Positions 37,266 to 45,649 of a stretch of 64,000 nucleotides of DNA are shown here, one piece after another. A program made the position numbers and the translations under genes. Position 1 is the stretch's first letter. Each line of letters starts with the position of its first letter. The notes under the pieces were generated by a model. It did no database searches. It worked only from the letters and a program-made list of their open reading frames with translations, and had not been told where the DNA came from. This DNA is from Deltaproteobacteria bacterium (GTDB taxonomy: Bacteria; Desulfobacterota; Desulfobacteria; Desulfobacterales; Desulfatirhabdiaceae), in contig JACRBZ010000050.1 of assembly GCA_016219185.1 (NCBI GenBank), forward strand, positions 62,001 through 126,000, given 5' to 3'.

Positions 37266-38039
37266 CTACCCCACCCGCTTCAGATATCCATCCGGCGCAA
37301 CGGTAATAAGGAGTTTGTGTTCAATACTCCTGTCGATTTCAAATTCCGGATGGGTCTTGAGATATTCATGCACCGCGGTTTTGGGGTTATCGCCTTTTCT
37401 CCAGGGGCGGTCCGGGAACATATCATCCGGCAGGTCTTCGATGATGGTGTCAAACACCACGCAATAGCTGCCTGAGCTGGTCAGGGGAGCGTAAGCGTTC
37501 AGCTCAGCCAGAACATGATCATGGGTGTGCATGGAATCCAGGCAGACGAGAATACGGCTGTATCGGGAAGCGATCTCATGAACCTTCGCAATCACATCCG
37601 GGCTGATGGATGATCCCTCGATCATCCGGATGCGGCTGGACATGGGGTGGGCCTCGATGGCAGCCCGGTTGTGCGCCCGAATGTCGATATCGATGCCCAG
37701 CACTTTTCGCTTTGACAGACCGGGGTGGATTGCTTCCTTCCCGGTGCCAATGGCCTCGGCCATATCCAGCAAAGCCAGCATGGATGCGCTCATGATGAGT
37801 GATCCGCCGTGAGCGATACCGGTTTCGATGATGAGGTCAGGCTTCACCTGCCAGATAATCTCCTGCATGGCAGTCATATCCTGGGGATACTGAATGATGG
37901 GGCGGCCAAGCCAGGTGAAATTATAGGAATATTTTGGAATATTCGATGCTTTCATAAAGGCGTCAGCGTTTTGGCGCAATTCCGGGTTGCAACCGTTTTT
38001 CTCGATTCTTTCCCTTACTTCCTGTTCAAAACTGGTCAT
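37266..38039 (-). CDS. CmcI-family (cephalosporin hydroxylase-like) methyltransferase
   Basis: This encodes 257 residues from ATG 38039, overlapping the upstream stop by 14 bases. It shows the CmcI pattern: N-F-T-W-L-G-R-P-I-I-Q-Y-P-Q-D, a SAM-site E-T-G-I-A-H-G-G-S, G-I-D-I-D-I-R-A-H-N and C-L-D-S-M-H-T-H-D-H-V. Members in glycan clusters are O-methyltransferases acting on sugars (as on rhamnosyl residues in mycobacteria). It therefore probably methylates a hydroxyl of the operon's deoxysugar, before or after transfer. Confidence 0.85.
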   Translation of the reverse strand: MTSFEQEVRERIEKNGCNPELRQNADAFMKASNIPKYSYNFTWLGRPIIQYPQDMTAMQEIIWQVKPDLIIETGIAHGGSLIMSASMLALLDMAEAIGTGKEAIHPGLSKRKVLGIDIDIRAHNRAAIEAHPMSSRIRMIEGSSISPDVIAKVHEIASRYSRILVCLDSMHTHDHVLAELNAYAPLTSSGSYCVVFDTIIEDLPDDMFPDRPWRKGDNPKTAVHEYLKTHPEFEIDRSIEHKLLITVAPDGYLKRVG

Positions 38040-39123
38040 GATCAATTCCGATATAGTCAAATGAGTTGCAGGACATTTCTTTGATTTCAGACAGATAATT
38101 GCTGTTCATTACAAATATTTTCGCCCCGGGAGAAAGCCGTTTCATCGCATCTTCCGGAGACAGGACTTTCAAGCCGGTCGCAGGCAAGTACCTGCTCTGC
38201 TTTGCCGGATTGATGTCGATGATAATATCGACCCTGGCGCCGGCTCTCTCCAGAAGCAGAGAAAAGAGAACACCTTTTGAAGCCCCGCCCCAGACAGCAG
38301 ACTGGAAGAAATCTGTATTCCGCGATCCCCTGCCCGGACTGTTGAAGCTGGCGGCATAGCGATTGACGCTATTTAGAAAACCATCCGGCAAGCAAAAATC
38401 ATCCGAGCGATCGCGCTGGGGTGTTCGAAGGCTGGAGAGTTCGGCGACCACATAGATGTATTGCCCTCCGAATATGTGCCCGGCCTCAATAACATGTGCA
38501 AACATACGATGAAAATCAGAAAGGCGAAAATAATTAACATGTTCGTAAAAAATATCGAACCAGGCACGGCGTTCGCAAATCCAGTCGAGACATGGCACTT
38601 CGATATAGATTCTGCCATTACCTGCATTTGCATCCTTTATTTTTTGCAGAAACAGAACCGGATTCATTACATGCTCCAGAACATGACGCAGGATTATTCC
38701 GTCAGCCCGGATGCCGATACCGGGTTCAAAATATCTCTTGATGACGCGCGGATTGCTTCCCTCGTAAGCGGGATCAAAACCGGTTATTTCAATGCCCATG
38801 CCCTGAAGCATTTCAAGAAAATATCCTTTGCCGCAGCCGACTTCAATGAGTGAATTCCGCCCAAAGCATTTTGTGATAATTGCGGCCGCCTGATCCAGAT
38901 GCGCCCTGAATACAGGGCTGACAGCCTGTTCGTTCTGATAGCAAGCATCATACTGCACCAGCTCGGGCTGAAAAGCCTTATTGAAAACAAGGCCGGTCCG
39001 CCTGTCCTGAACAAGCACGAGATCTCCTGTAACAGCATTTCGCGCCTCTGCCTCGGATTCGAACATCCGATTCTGAAACACGGGAAGGCGGTCAATGCGA
39101 TAAATTTCTCTATGATTGCCCAT
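38026..39123 (-). CDS. SAM-dependent methyltransferase of the sugar C-methyltransferase type
   Basis: This encodes 365 residues from ATG 39123 (a GTG two codons upstream is the alternative). The SAM domain has L-I-E-V-G-C-G-K-G-Y-F-L (about 93-104) and R-H-V-L-E-H. The C-terminal part, with W-G-G-A-S-K-G and D-I-N-P-A-K-Q, matches the C-methyltransferase C-terminal domain (Methyltransf_14 type). The N-terminal zinc-finger part of the NovU/TylC3 group is missing its cysteines. It is either a second C-methyltransferase or a relative with a changed substrate. It lies between an SDR enzyme and the CmcI-like gene. Confidence 0.78.
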   Translation of the reverse strand: MGNHREIYRIDRLPVFQNRMFESEAEARNAVTGDLVLVQDRRTGLVFNKAFQPELVQYDACYQNEQAVSPVFRAHLDQAAAIITKCFGRNSLIEVGCGKGYFLEMLQGMGIEITGFDPAYEGSNPRVIKRYFEPGIGIRADGIILRHVLEHVMNPVLFLQKIKDANAGNGRIYIEVPCLDWICERRAWFDIFYEHVNYFRLSDFHRMFAHVIEAGHIFGGQYIYVVAELSSLRTPQRDRSDDFCLPDGFLNSVNRYAASFNSPGRGSRNTDFFQSAVWGGASKGVLFSLLLERAGARVDIIIDINPAKQSRYLPATGLKVLSPEDAMKRLSPGAKIFVMNSNYLSEIKEMSCNSFDYIGIDHDQF

Positions 39124-39143
39124 AACCACATCTATAAGGATTT

Positions 39144-40067
39144 TTATTCATAACCTGCTTTTTCCTGCCAGAAACGCACTGTTTTTAAAATCCCGTCTTC
39201 TAAATCATGGACAGGCCGCCATCCGACTTCGTCGGTTAAACGACGGTTATCGCCTACGATCAGCGGCGGATCATTGTCCGAAGAGGGCAGCGCTCCGAAT
39301 TCCACCCGTTCACGCGCACCGAGGCAATCAGCGGCGGCAAGCACCACTTCCCGAAGCGTCACCGGACGGCCCGATGCGATATTGACCGGACCATTGACAT
39401 GGCTCGTTAACAACGACACAAATGCAGATGCGACGTCTTCAACGTATAGGAAATCCCGGATTTGACCGCCATGTGAACACGGGGCCGTTTTATTCCCTAA
39501 CAAATTCAAGACAACCGATGAAACAAGGCGGTTGGGATGTTCATAAGGGCCATAAAGAAAAAAAACCCTTCCCCAGGCGCTGCTTAATCCTGTCACCCGG
39601 GAAAACGCGTTCAATACATGCTGCAACGCATTCTTGCATACGCCATATAGCGTTATCGGGGACAGCGGCGTGACAGACTCGGAACAGTAACCGTATTTCC
39701 AGTCGTATTCAGCGCATGTTCCGGCCATGACGACCCGCTGCCCGCCGTTCCGGTGAAATGCCCGCAGCAGGTGCAAACTTCCCTCCACCCACCGGATGTT
39801 CTCCTGGGAAGTCCAGTATTCGCCAGGTTTGGCGTACCAGGCAAAATGAAGAAGATGCGTTGGACGAATCGATGCGAGTAATTCATCACACTGCTTTGCA
39901 TCCAACAAATCCGCCTGATGGCAAGACAGTCCCTGACGCTTCTCTATCGGAAGAACATCCGCCGAATGGACATCAAAGCCGTTTGCAATCAATATGGGCA
40001 GACAGTGCTTTCCAATAAAGCCGCCCGCACCGGTAACCAATACCCGCTTTGTTTCGATTATATTCAT
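39144..40067 (-). CDS. NAD-dependent sugar epimerase/dehydratase (SDR)
   Basis: This encodes 307 residues. It has T-G-A-G-G-F-I-G (about 12-19), the catalytic Y-G-V-C-K (Y-x-x-x-K, about 139-143), and a G-R-P-V-T-L-R-E-V substrate segment. It is the size of 4-ketoreductases and 4-epimerases of activated deoxysugars. It starts one base from the C-methyltransferase stop, so it is coupled to it. The likely role is reduction of the 4-keto group after C-methylation. Confidence 0.82.
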   Translation of the reverse strand: MNIIETKRVLVTGAGGFIGKHCLPILIANGFDVHSADVLPIEKRQGLSCHQADLLDAKQCDELLASIRPTHLLHFAWYAKPGEYWTSQENIRWVEGSLHLLRAFHRNGGQRVVMAGTCAEYDWKYGYCSESVTPLSPITLYGVCKNALQHVLNAFSRVTGLSSAWGRVFFLYGPYEHPNRLVSSVVLNLLGNKTAPCSHGGQIRDFLYVEDVASAFVSLLTSHVNGPVNIASGRPVTLREVVLAAADCLGARERVEFGALPSSDNDPPLIVGDNRRLTDEVGWRPVHDLEDGILKTVRFWQEKAGYE

Positions 40068-41294
40068 CTAAAAATCCACCAGCTCAGGTATCGCCGTCAC
40101 AAACCGCCCGCCCCATTCGCGCACATACGCCAATTGCGCCATCACTTCTTCCTTGATGTTCCAGGGCAGGATTAAGATGAAATCGGGTTTTCTCTTTCTG
40201 ATACGGTCCTCCGAAACGATCGGAATCCGGCTTCCCGGCAGAAATTTCCCCAGTTTGGCCGGGTTGCGATCCACGACATAAGGCAGCAGGTCGGGTTTGA
40301 TGCCGGCATAATTCAAAAGGGTGTTGCCTTTTGCCGCAGCACCATAAGCCGCAACTGATTTCCCCGTCCGCTTCAATTCCAGCAGAAAGACAAGAAGATC
40401 ATTTTTAATGCGATCCGCTTTTATCTGAAACCCGTTGTAAAATGAGGGCGTCTGCATCCCTGCGTTCATTTCTTCAGCCAGTAAGTCCGAAACCCGGGTC
40501 ATTTTTTTACGACTCCCGGACAGCGATCGCTGCGCAAATACGCGAAGGCTTCCGCCATGCGTTGACAGTTTTTCGACATCGAAAATATTCAGACCATTTT
40601 GCTGCATGATCTGGTTGACGGCCGTCAGTGACAGATAGGAAAAATGCTCGTGATAGATGGTGTCAAACTGGTTTTGTGACGCCAGGCTGAGCAGATGGGG
40701 AAATTCAAACGTGGCGATGCCATCGGGTTTCAAAAGCAGCGCAAAACCGGCCAAAAAATCGTTAATATCCGGCACATGGGCCAGCACATTGTTGGCGATC
40801 ATCAAATCGGCCGCCTTACCCCTGGCAACCAGTTCGCCCGCAAGCCGCCCGCCAAAAAAATCCTCTACAATGTCAATCCCTTTTGCCCGTGCCGCGGCCG
40901 CCGTGCCGGCGGTAGGCTCAATCCCGGTACAGAGTATGTTTCGGGCCCGCACATATTGCAGCAAATACCCGTCGTTGGCTGCAACCTCCACGACATGACT
41001 GGCACGGGTCAACGCAAATCGTTCAGTCACGTCCGCCACATACTGTTTGCAATGTTCCAGCCAAGTAGTGGAAAAGCCGCTGAAATAGGCATATTCCGAA
41101 TTAAACAGCTCGTGGGAATCGGCGAAGTCTTCCGTCTGCACCAGCCAGCAGCAGTCGCACACCAGCACCCGCAATGGGTACCACTTCTCTGGTTTTCGCA
41201 AGGTGCGCTCCGTAAGATAGGCGTTGGATGGCGGCGCTGATCCCAGATCGATGAACGGCTGAGATAATTCGGCGCCGCAATGACGACATTTCAT
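40068..41294 (-). CDS. Sugar C-methyltransferase with zinc-binding N-terminus (NovU/TylC3 type)
   Basis: This encodes 408 residues in the full three-part layout. The zinc-binding N-terminus has C-R-H-C (residues 3-6) and C-D-C-C (about 46-49), then F-I-D-L-G-S-A-P-P-S-N-A-Y-L. The SAM domain has V-V-E-V-A-A-N-D-G-Y-L-L (about 97-108), and the C-terminal domain has A-Y-G-A-A-A-K-G-N-T-L-L-N and V-V-D-R-N-P-A-K. These enzymes add a methyl group to C-3 (or C-5) of a 4-keto-6-deoxy sugar nucleotide. Its start overlaps the epimerase stop by four bases. It predicts a branched sugar in the polysaccharide. Confidence 0.9.
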   Translation of the reverse strand: MKCRHCGAELSQPFIDLGSAPPSNAYLTERTLRKPEKWYPLRVLVCDCCWLVQTEDFADSHELFNSEYAYFSGFSTTWLEHCKQYVADVTERFALTRASHVVEVAANDGYLLQYVRARNILCTGIEPTAGTAAAARAKGIDIVEDFFGGRLAGELVARGKAADLMIANNVLAHVPDINDFLAGFALLLKPDGIATFEFPHLLSLASQNQFDTIYHEHFSYLSLTAVNQIMQQNGLNIFDVEKLSTHGGSLRVFAQRSLSGSRKKMTRVSDLLAEEMNAGMQTPSFYNGFQIKADRIKNDLLVFLLELKRTGKSVAAYGAAAKGNTLLNYAGIKPDLLPYVVDRNPAKLGKFLPGSRIPIVSEDRIRKRKPDFILILPWNIKEEVMAQLAYVREWGGRFVTAIPELVDF

Positions 41295-41860
41295 AATATG
41301 ATGCCCATAAAATCCGCGTGTACGCGTGGATGGCCCTGATCCCGGCCGGAAAGTCCGGTAAGGGGCAGCGGCCAGTCAATCCCTATCGCCGTATCGGCGA
41401 CGTTCAATCCGCCTTCCGCGCTTGCATGATACGGCTCGGAATGAAGATAAAGCAACTCACAATTCTCCTGAAGGGTCTGAAACCCGTGCGCAAAGCCTTC
41501 CGGAATCAGAAGACTCTTTTGATTTTTTTCAGATAAAATTTCTCCATGCCAGCATAAAAACGTTGGCGATCCCTTGCGGATATCCACGGCAACATCAAAT
41601 ATCTCGCCCCTGAAGCAGCTTACCAGCTTCATTTCCGCATGAGGCGGCTGCTGGAAGTGCAGCCCCCGTACCGCGCCTTTTTCAAGCGTCAACGTGTGAT
41701 TCATCTGCGTCACGGGTTTTTTCCATCCAACGGACCCAAATTCTTCGGCACAGAAAAATCTGCAGAAAAATCCTCTGTGATCCGCGATCTGTTTTCTTTG
41801 AACCACCGTCAAACCTTCAAGAGAAGTTGGGATAAACTCAAAGCGGGCTGTATTTTTCAT
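41291..41860 (-). CDS. RmlC/RfbC-like deoxysugar 3,5-epimerase
   Basis: This encodes 189 residues from ATG 41860 (a TTG three codons upstream is unlikely). The cupin has R-G-L-H-F-Q (about 53-58) with the catalytic His, K-L-V-S-C-F-R-G-E-I-F-D-V-A-V-D-I-R, and P-E-G-F-A-H-G-F near the end. Because it sits between rfbF and the C-methyltransferase, it probably acts on CDP-4-keto-6-deoxyglucose, epimerising C-3 and/or C-5, rather than on dTDP sugars. A nucleotide preference cannot be read from sequence. Confidence 0.88.
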   Translation of the reverse strand: MKNTARFEFIPTSLEGLTVVQRKQIADHRGFFCRFFCAEEFGSVGWKKPVTQMNHTLTLEKGAVRGLHFQQPPHAEMKLVSCFRGEIFDVAVDIRKGSPTFLCWHGEILSEKNQKSLLIPEGFAHGFQTLQENCELLYLHSEPYHASAEGGLNVADTAIGIDWPLPLTGLSGRDQGHPRVHADFMGIIL

Positions 41861-41879
41861 TGTCGGCAAACATGTAATT

Positions 41880-42656
41880 TTACCACACCTTCCACCCGGC
41901 GTGGTTCTCCGCCCATAATTTGTTCAGATATTCCATGTCCCGCTGGGTGTCCATGCAGGCCCAAAAACCTTTGTGCTTATAGACCATCAACTGGCCTTCG
42001 GCAGCAATTTTTTCAAGCGGCCCGACTTCCAGATCGCAATTGTCGTCATCCGTCAGATAATCGAATATTTTTCGGTTAAATACAAAAAAGCCGCCGTTGA
42101 TGACGCCTTCTCCTTCTACAGGCTTTTCACTGAACGCCGTAACCTGGCCACCGGAAACCTTGAGCTGTCCAAAACGGGACGGTGGATTGATGCCGGTGAT
42201 GGTTGCCAGCTTGCCATGCCGTCTATGAAACGCAATCAGGGCAGGTATGTCGATATTGCCGACACCATCCCCGTAGGTCAGCATAAACGTGTCATCCGTC
42301 AGATATCTTTCAATTTTTTTCAGGCGTGCGCCTTTCAGCGTCTTTTCGCCGGTGTTGGCAAGGGTAATGCGCCACCCGGCTTCATCGTAGCTGTGATGAA
42401 TGCAAACCTGCTCGGGTTTTCCAAGCTCGATGGTAACATCATTGCTCATCAGTTCATAGTGGCAGAAATAATTTTTAATCATTTCACCTTTATAGCCCAG
42501 CCCCAGTATAAAGTCATGATGGCCGTAGTGAGCATATATTTTCATGATATGCCACAAAATGGGCCTACTGCCAATATTGACCATGGGTTTTGGCCGGAAT
42601 TCCGTCTCTTCCCGAAGCCGGGTCCCGAGACCGCCACAAAGGATTACCACCTGCAT
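41880..42656 (-). CDS. rfbF: Glucose-1-phosphate cytidylyltransferase
   Basis: This encodes 258 residues, the family's normal length. It has the nucleotide-binding C-G-G-L-G-T-R-L-R-E-E-T (about 7-18) and R-P-K-P-M-V, the metal-site Y-G-D-G-V (about 129-133) and the closing K-H-K-G-F-W-A-C-M-D-T-Q-R-D of RfbF proteins. It makes CDP-glucose from CTP and glucose-1-phosphate, the first step of the pathway. It is the first gene of the operon, with about 600 bp of degenerate sequence upstream. Confidence 0.94.
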   Translation of the reverse strand: MQVVILCGGLGTRLREETEFRPKPMVNIGSRPILWHIMKIYAHYGHHDFILGLGYKGEMIKNYFCHYELMSNDVTIELGKPEQVCIHHSYDEAGWRITLANTGEKTLKGARLKKIERYLTDDTFMLTYGDGVGNIDIPALIAFHRRHGKLATITGINPPSRFGQLKVSGGQVTAFSEKPVEGEGVINGGFFVFNRKIFDYLTDDDNCDLEVGPLEKIAAEGQLMVYKHKGFWACMDTQRDMEYLNKLWAENHAGWKVW

Positions 42657-42754
42657 GTCTTTACCTCTGAATTATTTTTAAGATGTTTGGCCGACATTCT
42701 AATGTCCGCTGCCTGTTGCAACCTGCCGGCCCTGATGGTTGACCAACCTTCCGG

Positions 42755-42773
42755 AGCGGGGCTCATACCCGCT
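42755..42773. other. Hairpin resembling a degenerate tRNA T-arm
   Basis: AGCGGG (42755-42760), a 7-base loop (42761-42767) and CCCGCT (42768-42773) form a perfect 6-bp stem. Read on the minus strand, G-C-G-G-G-T-A-T-G-A-G-C-C-C-C-G-C resembles a T-arm (G-G-T-T-C-G-A-x-C-C) with TTC changed to TAT. No other tRNA arm or CCA end is convincing. It lies upstream of rfbF at the edge of the debris region; it may be a tRNA scrap left by an integrative element, or chance. Confidence 0.2.
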
Positions 42774-42823
42774 GGGCTACACGGCATTGCCCAGCCGCAC
42801 TAAAGATTTACTCCCTTTTTTAT

Positions 42824-43005
42824 ATTAGGGAAACTCCGCTCTCTTCAATTTCCTGAATAAAAGAACTTCCAAAGGCTTTGAGTTCCTCCCATTCTTCGCT
42901 TGTATAGACGATAAGATCAACCGGATATTTTTTTCAGACCCTGCAGCCTGCCGGATATTTCTTGGCGGCTCCGAATCAATGTCTTATAATTATGACTTCT
43001 TCCTT
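42824..43005 (-). pseudogene. Truncated, frameshifted copy of the MNT nucleotidyltransferase gene
   Basis: This stretch matches the 3' half of the MNT gene at 36820-37152 over about 180 bp at roughly 80% identity by eye. The poly-T run that is 9 bases long in the intact gene is 7 here, which shifts the frame. The 5' half with the G-S-x10-D-x-D site is absent. No HEPN copy accompanies it. Confidence 0.8.
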
Positions 43006-43085
43006 CGGGTATCTGCCCTTTGTCGCGACAACATATGCGATTCCAGCATAGCTGGCAACACCCAAAGTTGACGATGCATTTTCAC

Positions 43086-43240
43086 AATAAGTTGGCCCGG
43101 CGCATCAGTTCTTTTGATCAGGAGTCTTCTCGGCAAAGCTTCACAATACTTCAACCAGCCGCTCGTCTTGATCTTGACCGGCGTTCCGCCTGCGAAACGC
43201 CGGTACGTTACCATCCCAATTTTGACTTTTTATGAGTTCT
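43086..43240 (-). pseudogene. Deletion remnant of the coiled-coil membrane protein gene
   Basis: Positions 43086-43164 match the 3' end of the two intact paralogues (45650-46171, 47530-48030). From there the sequence jumps to their upstream flank (C-G-T-C-T-T-G-A-T-C-T-T-G-A and the region after it, to about 43240). The joint is GCCGCTC (43158-43164), a 7-base word present at both break points in the copy at 45.7-46.3 kb. This is a simple internal deletion between short direct repeats. An 8-bp stem (43178-43185/43196-43203) follows. Confidence 0.8.
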
Positions 43241-43272
43241 TCATGAATAACGACATGTTCAGTCGGTTTGAT

Positions 43273-43590
43273 TCAGAAAAATAGCTCGTGAATTTTCAGA
43301 TCAATTTTCCGCCTGTCTCTTTCTTCCATGTCGAAATAACTGATTAACTCGCCTGTTTCAATATCCTCAAATAAAATATAAAAAGGGTTATGTCCTGTAC
43401 GCAAAATACAAGGTTTCCATTTGTTGACAATAACATCCAAAGCATCTGCAATTTTGTGGCAGAGTACTTCAACAATTTCCTCTTCCTCCTCCAAGATGTA
43501 ATTTCCATCATTGAAACCGTATTTGTTCAAGAAATCATGGATATAAAAGCCAATTTCCTTGAGATCCGAATCTTTTGTCAGATCAAACAT
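43273..43590 (-). CDS. Small hypothetical protein
   Basis: This encodes 105 residues, acidic, with a run of E-E-E-E-E (about 34-38), Y-I-H-D-F-L-N-K-Y near the start and H-N-P-F-Y-I-L-F-E-D near residues 68-77. There is no signal peptide, helix or known motif. Codon composition looks coding. It is isolated among pseudogenes, in the same orientation as the 540-residue protein 235 bp upstream. I do not recognise it. Confidence 0.5.
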   Translation of the reverse strand: MFDLTKDSDLKEIGFYIHDFLNKYGFNDGNYILEEEEEIVEVLCHKIADALDVIVNKWKPCILRTGHNPFYILFEDIETGELISYFDMEERDRRKIDLKIHELFF

Positions 43591-43824
43591 AGCGTTTCCT
43601 ATTCTGTGACAGATATAGGGTAGTTACTCGTTTTTCCTTTTTTCATACGATCTGTAAATGTTACCCTCCCATCAATGACTCATTTATCCAACAAGTTGCC
43701 GAAAATATCAAGACCGATTCCTGTTTCAATCGAGTCATCATCTCAAAATATCCCCTTATGCCCCCTTGAGATCCCCGCTGACAATTGGTTGACATTCAAT
43801 TCGCAAAAAGTTATCATATTTAGT

Positions 43825-45447
43825 TTAGTCTGCAAGGGCAAGTTGCTGTTCTCGATATTTCTTTTCAGGCAGCAGATATTCCCAAAGATTTGGATTTTCC
43901 AGAATATATATCCGCCAGTCACACAAAAATTTTTCATTGCTTGCAAGTAATGAAAGCGCCATAAGATATTTCAGTATCTCGATATTCTTTTCTTCATCGA
44001 TTCTTTGCCAGGCCAATTCATGCAGGACGATCTGATTGTGTTGACTGCCCAGAGAAATGTTTTTCAGATAAAATTTCGGATCGGCTGATTGAAACAGATC
44101 AGGCTTTCCCTGTATCTGTTTCATCAGGTTAGTTCCCATCTGTTTGACCGTAACTTCCGAATCTTTATACGCCTTTTTTTGACTTTGTATTTCATGCAGA
44201 ATGTATTCTTGCCCATGCAAAATCGGTTTGGATCGGACAACTGGTCTTATGCCAGACTGAACCACGGCATGGCCCTGTGTCGTCTCCGTTGCTGCCTGGT
44301 GTTCATTTTCCGCCATGCTCAGGTGTCTGATTTCCGCCAGCTTTTTTCGACAGTTGGTTTCGGATTCCAGAATAACCTGATTGAATGAATCCCGATTTTC
44401 CGGGATGTAAGTGCAAAATATCTCCAACAACTCAGTATGATCGATATAGTATGACTGATATGTGCAGATACCGGTCATGGTCATGATCGAACGACGGATC
44501 ACATCATCAATGGTTTCCAAGGATTCATTTGATTTGCCAAATAGTAACCTCCGCTCATTGACATCAATCGTAAGAAACTGATTGCATAACACCCGCAATA
44601 ATTCTTCCAGGCTGAATTTCTCCCCTTTGCCTGCCTTTGAAACAATATCGATCAGCAGCTTGAGATCGTGCGTCACATCCAGAATCTGCTTTATCAGCCG
44701 GGTTGCACCGACATGAGACAAGCTGGAATAGGCATGAAACTCCAGTATCAATTCCTGAAAGACGGCGGACCGGTCATGTCCCAGGAAAAATGCCAGCTCC
44801 TCTTGGGCCGTGCCGCGAAACAGTGCCCTAAATCGTTGAAGCAACGAGGATGAATCGTCGTATAGAGTATTCAATCGGGTATACAATCGCAGGGCATCCA
44901 GACATATCGGCATGACGACCGGGGTATCCAAAACCGTATTCATCCACGCAATGACCTCTTGCGTATAGCCCAGTTTGATATCTCCAATCAAATAGATGCT
45001 TTCCGGAAATCGTGATTCAAACAGAATTCCTACCGCCAGCACTGCTAAATGATAGGGGCGGCCCTGCGTTTTATCACCAAAAACATCTACCCCATTACCA
45101 TCGATATAGCCAAGGTATTCCTGGTCTGCCCACAGCACATTTCTGTCATAAAATTCTCTTTGGATGAAATAATTATTTTCCATTCGGCGGTACAGTTGAA
45201 AGGATTCAGCATGCAGGCAACTAACTGAATCTCCCTCGATCTTCCAGTTTTCATTTTCCAGATCGTCGTTCTGAACGATTCCGGATGAAAAAAAATACCG
45301 CATGAATGTTTCCTGATGTCCACGGGAAAGTCGCATTAAGGGGGCTGGAAACTGTTTCAGCAATACCACGCTTTCATGGTAGGTCGTTTCCCATTTTTCA
45401 GGTGATATATCCTTGAATTTGACAATCAGGTTAAGATAGACACCCAT
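43825..45447 (-). CDS. Unknown 540-residue cytoplasmic protein
   Basis: This encodes 540 residues from ATG 45447 (M-G-V-Y-L-N-L-I-V-K-F-K), with AGGAGG 11 bases upstream and a second ATG three codons before. The 40 residues further upstream in the open frame look like non-coding sequence. It has no signal peptide and is mostly helical. The N-terminal third has Y-L-G-Y-I-D-G-N-G-V-D-V-F-G-D and L-G-Y-T-Q-E-V-I-A-W-M-N. A Gln/Ala/Thr-rich linker near residues 405-425 separates a C-terminal helical domain. I do not recognise a family and its neighbours are mobile-element debris. It could be a stand-alone accessory or defence gene; no function is assigned. Confidence 0.6.
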   Translation of the reverse strand: MGVYLNLIVKFKDISPEKWETTYHESVVLLKQFPAPLMRLSRGHQETFMRYFFSSGIVQNDDLENENWKIEGDSVSCLHAESFQLYRRMENNYFIQREFYDRNVLWADQEYLGYIDGNGVDVFGDKTQGRPYHLAVLAVGILFESRFPESIYLIGDIKLGYTQEVIAWMNTVLDTPVVMPICLDALRLYTRLNTLYDDSSSLLQRFRALFRGTAQEELAFFLGHDRSAVFQELILEFHAYSSLSHVGATRLIKQILDVTHDLKLLIDIVSKAGKGEKFSLEELLRVLCNQFLTIDVNERRLLFGKSNESLETIDDVIRRSIMTMTGICTYQSYYIDHTELLEIFCTYIPENRDSFNQVILESETNCRKKLAEIRHLSMAENEHQAATETTQGHAVVQSGIRPVVRSKPILHGQEYILHEIQSQKKAYKDSEVTVKQMGTNLMKQIQGKPDLFQSADPKFYLKNISLGSQHNQIVLHELAWQRIDEEKNIEILKYLMALSLLASNEKFLCDWRIYILENPNLWEYLLPEKKYREQQLALAD

Positions 45448-45649
45448 ATTGTTCATCACCTCCTCAATGTTATACTGTGAACGGGCGAAATTTGCGTTTT
45501 CTTTTGCACCCTCTCCCGCCGGAAGCAAACTGAGGGGAAGGGTAATCAAAGCGAAGATTGGCGCCAATGAATTGAAGATCTTTGATCCACAGCAATCTCC
45601 CTTTGATAGAGATGCAACGATATTGGCAGATCACGGATATTGTATCGAG

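Noticed and set aside
42755..42773. Functional tRNA gene near 42.76 kb
   Set aside because: Only one arm-like hairpin is visible. No acceptor stem, D-arm or anticodon arm can be placed around it.
41973..42803. 276-codon plus-strand open frame opposite rfbF
   Set aside because: It is antisense to a well-supported cytidylyltransferase gene and shows no recognisable domain.
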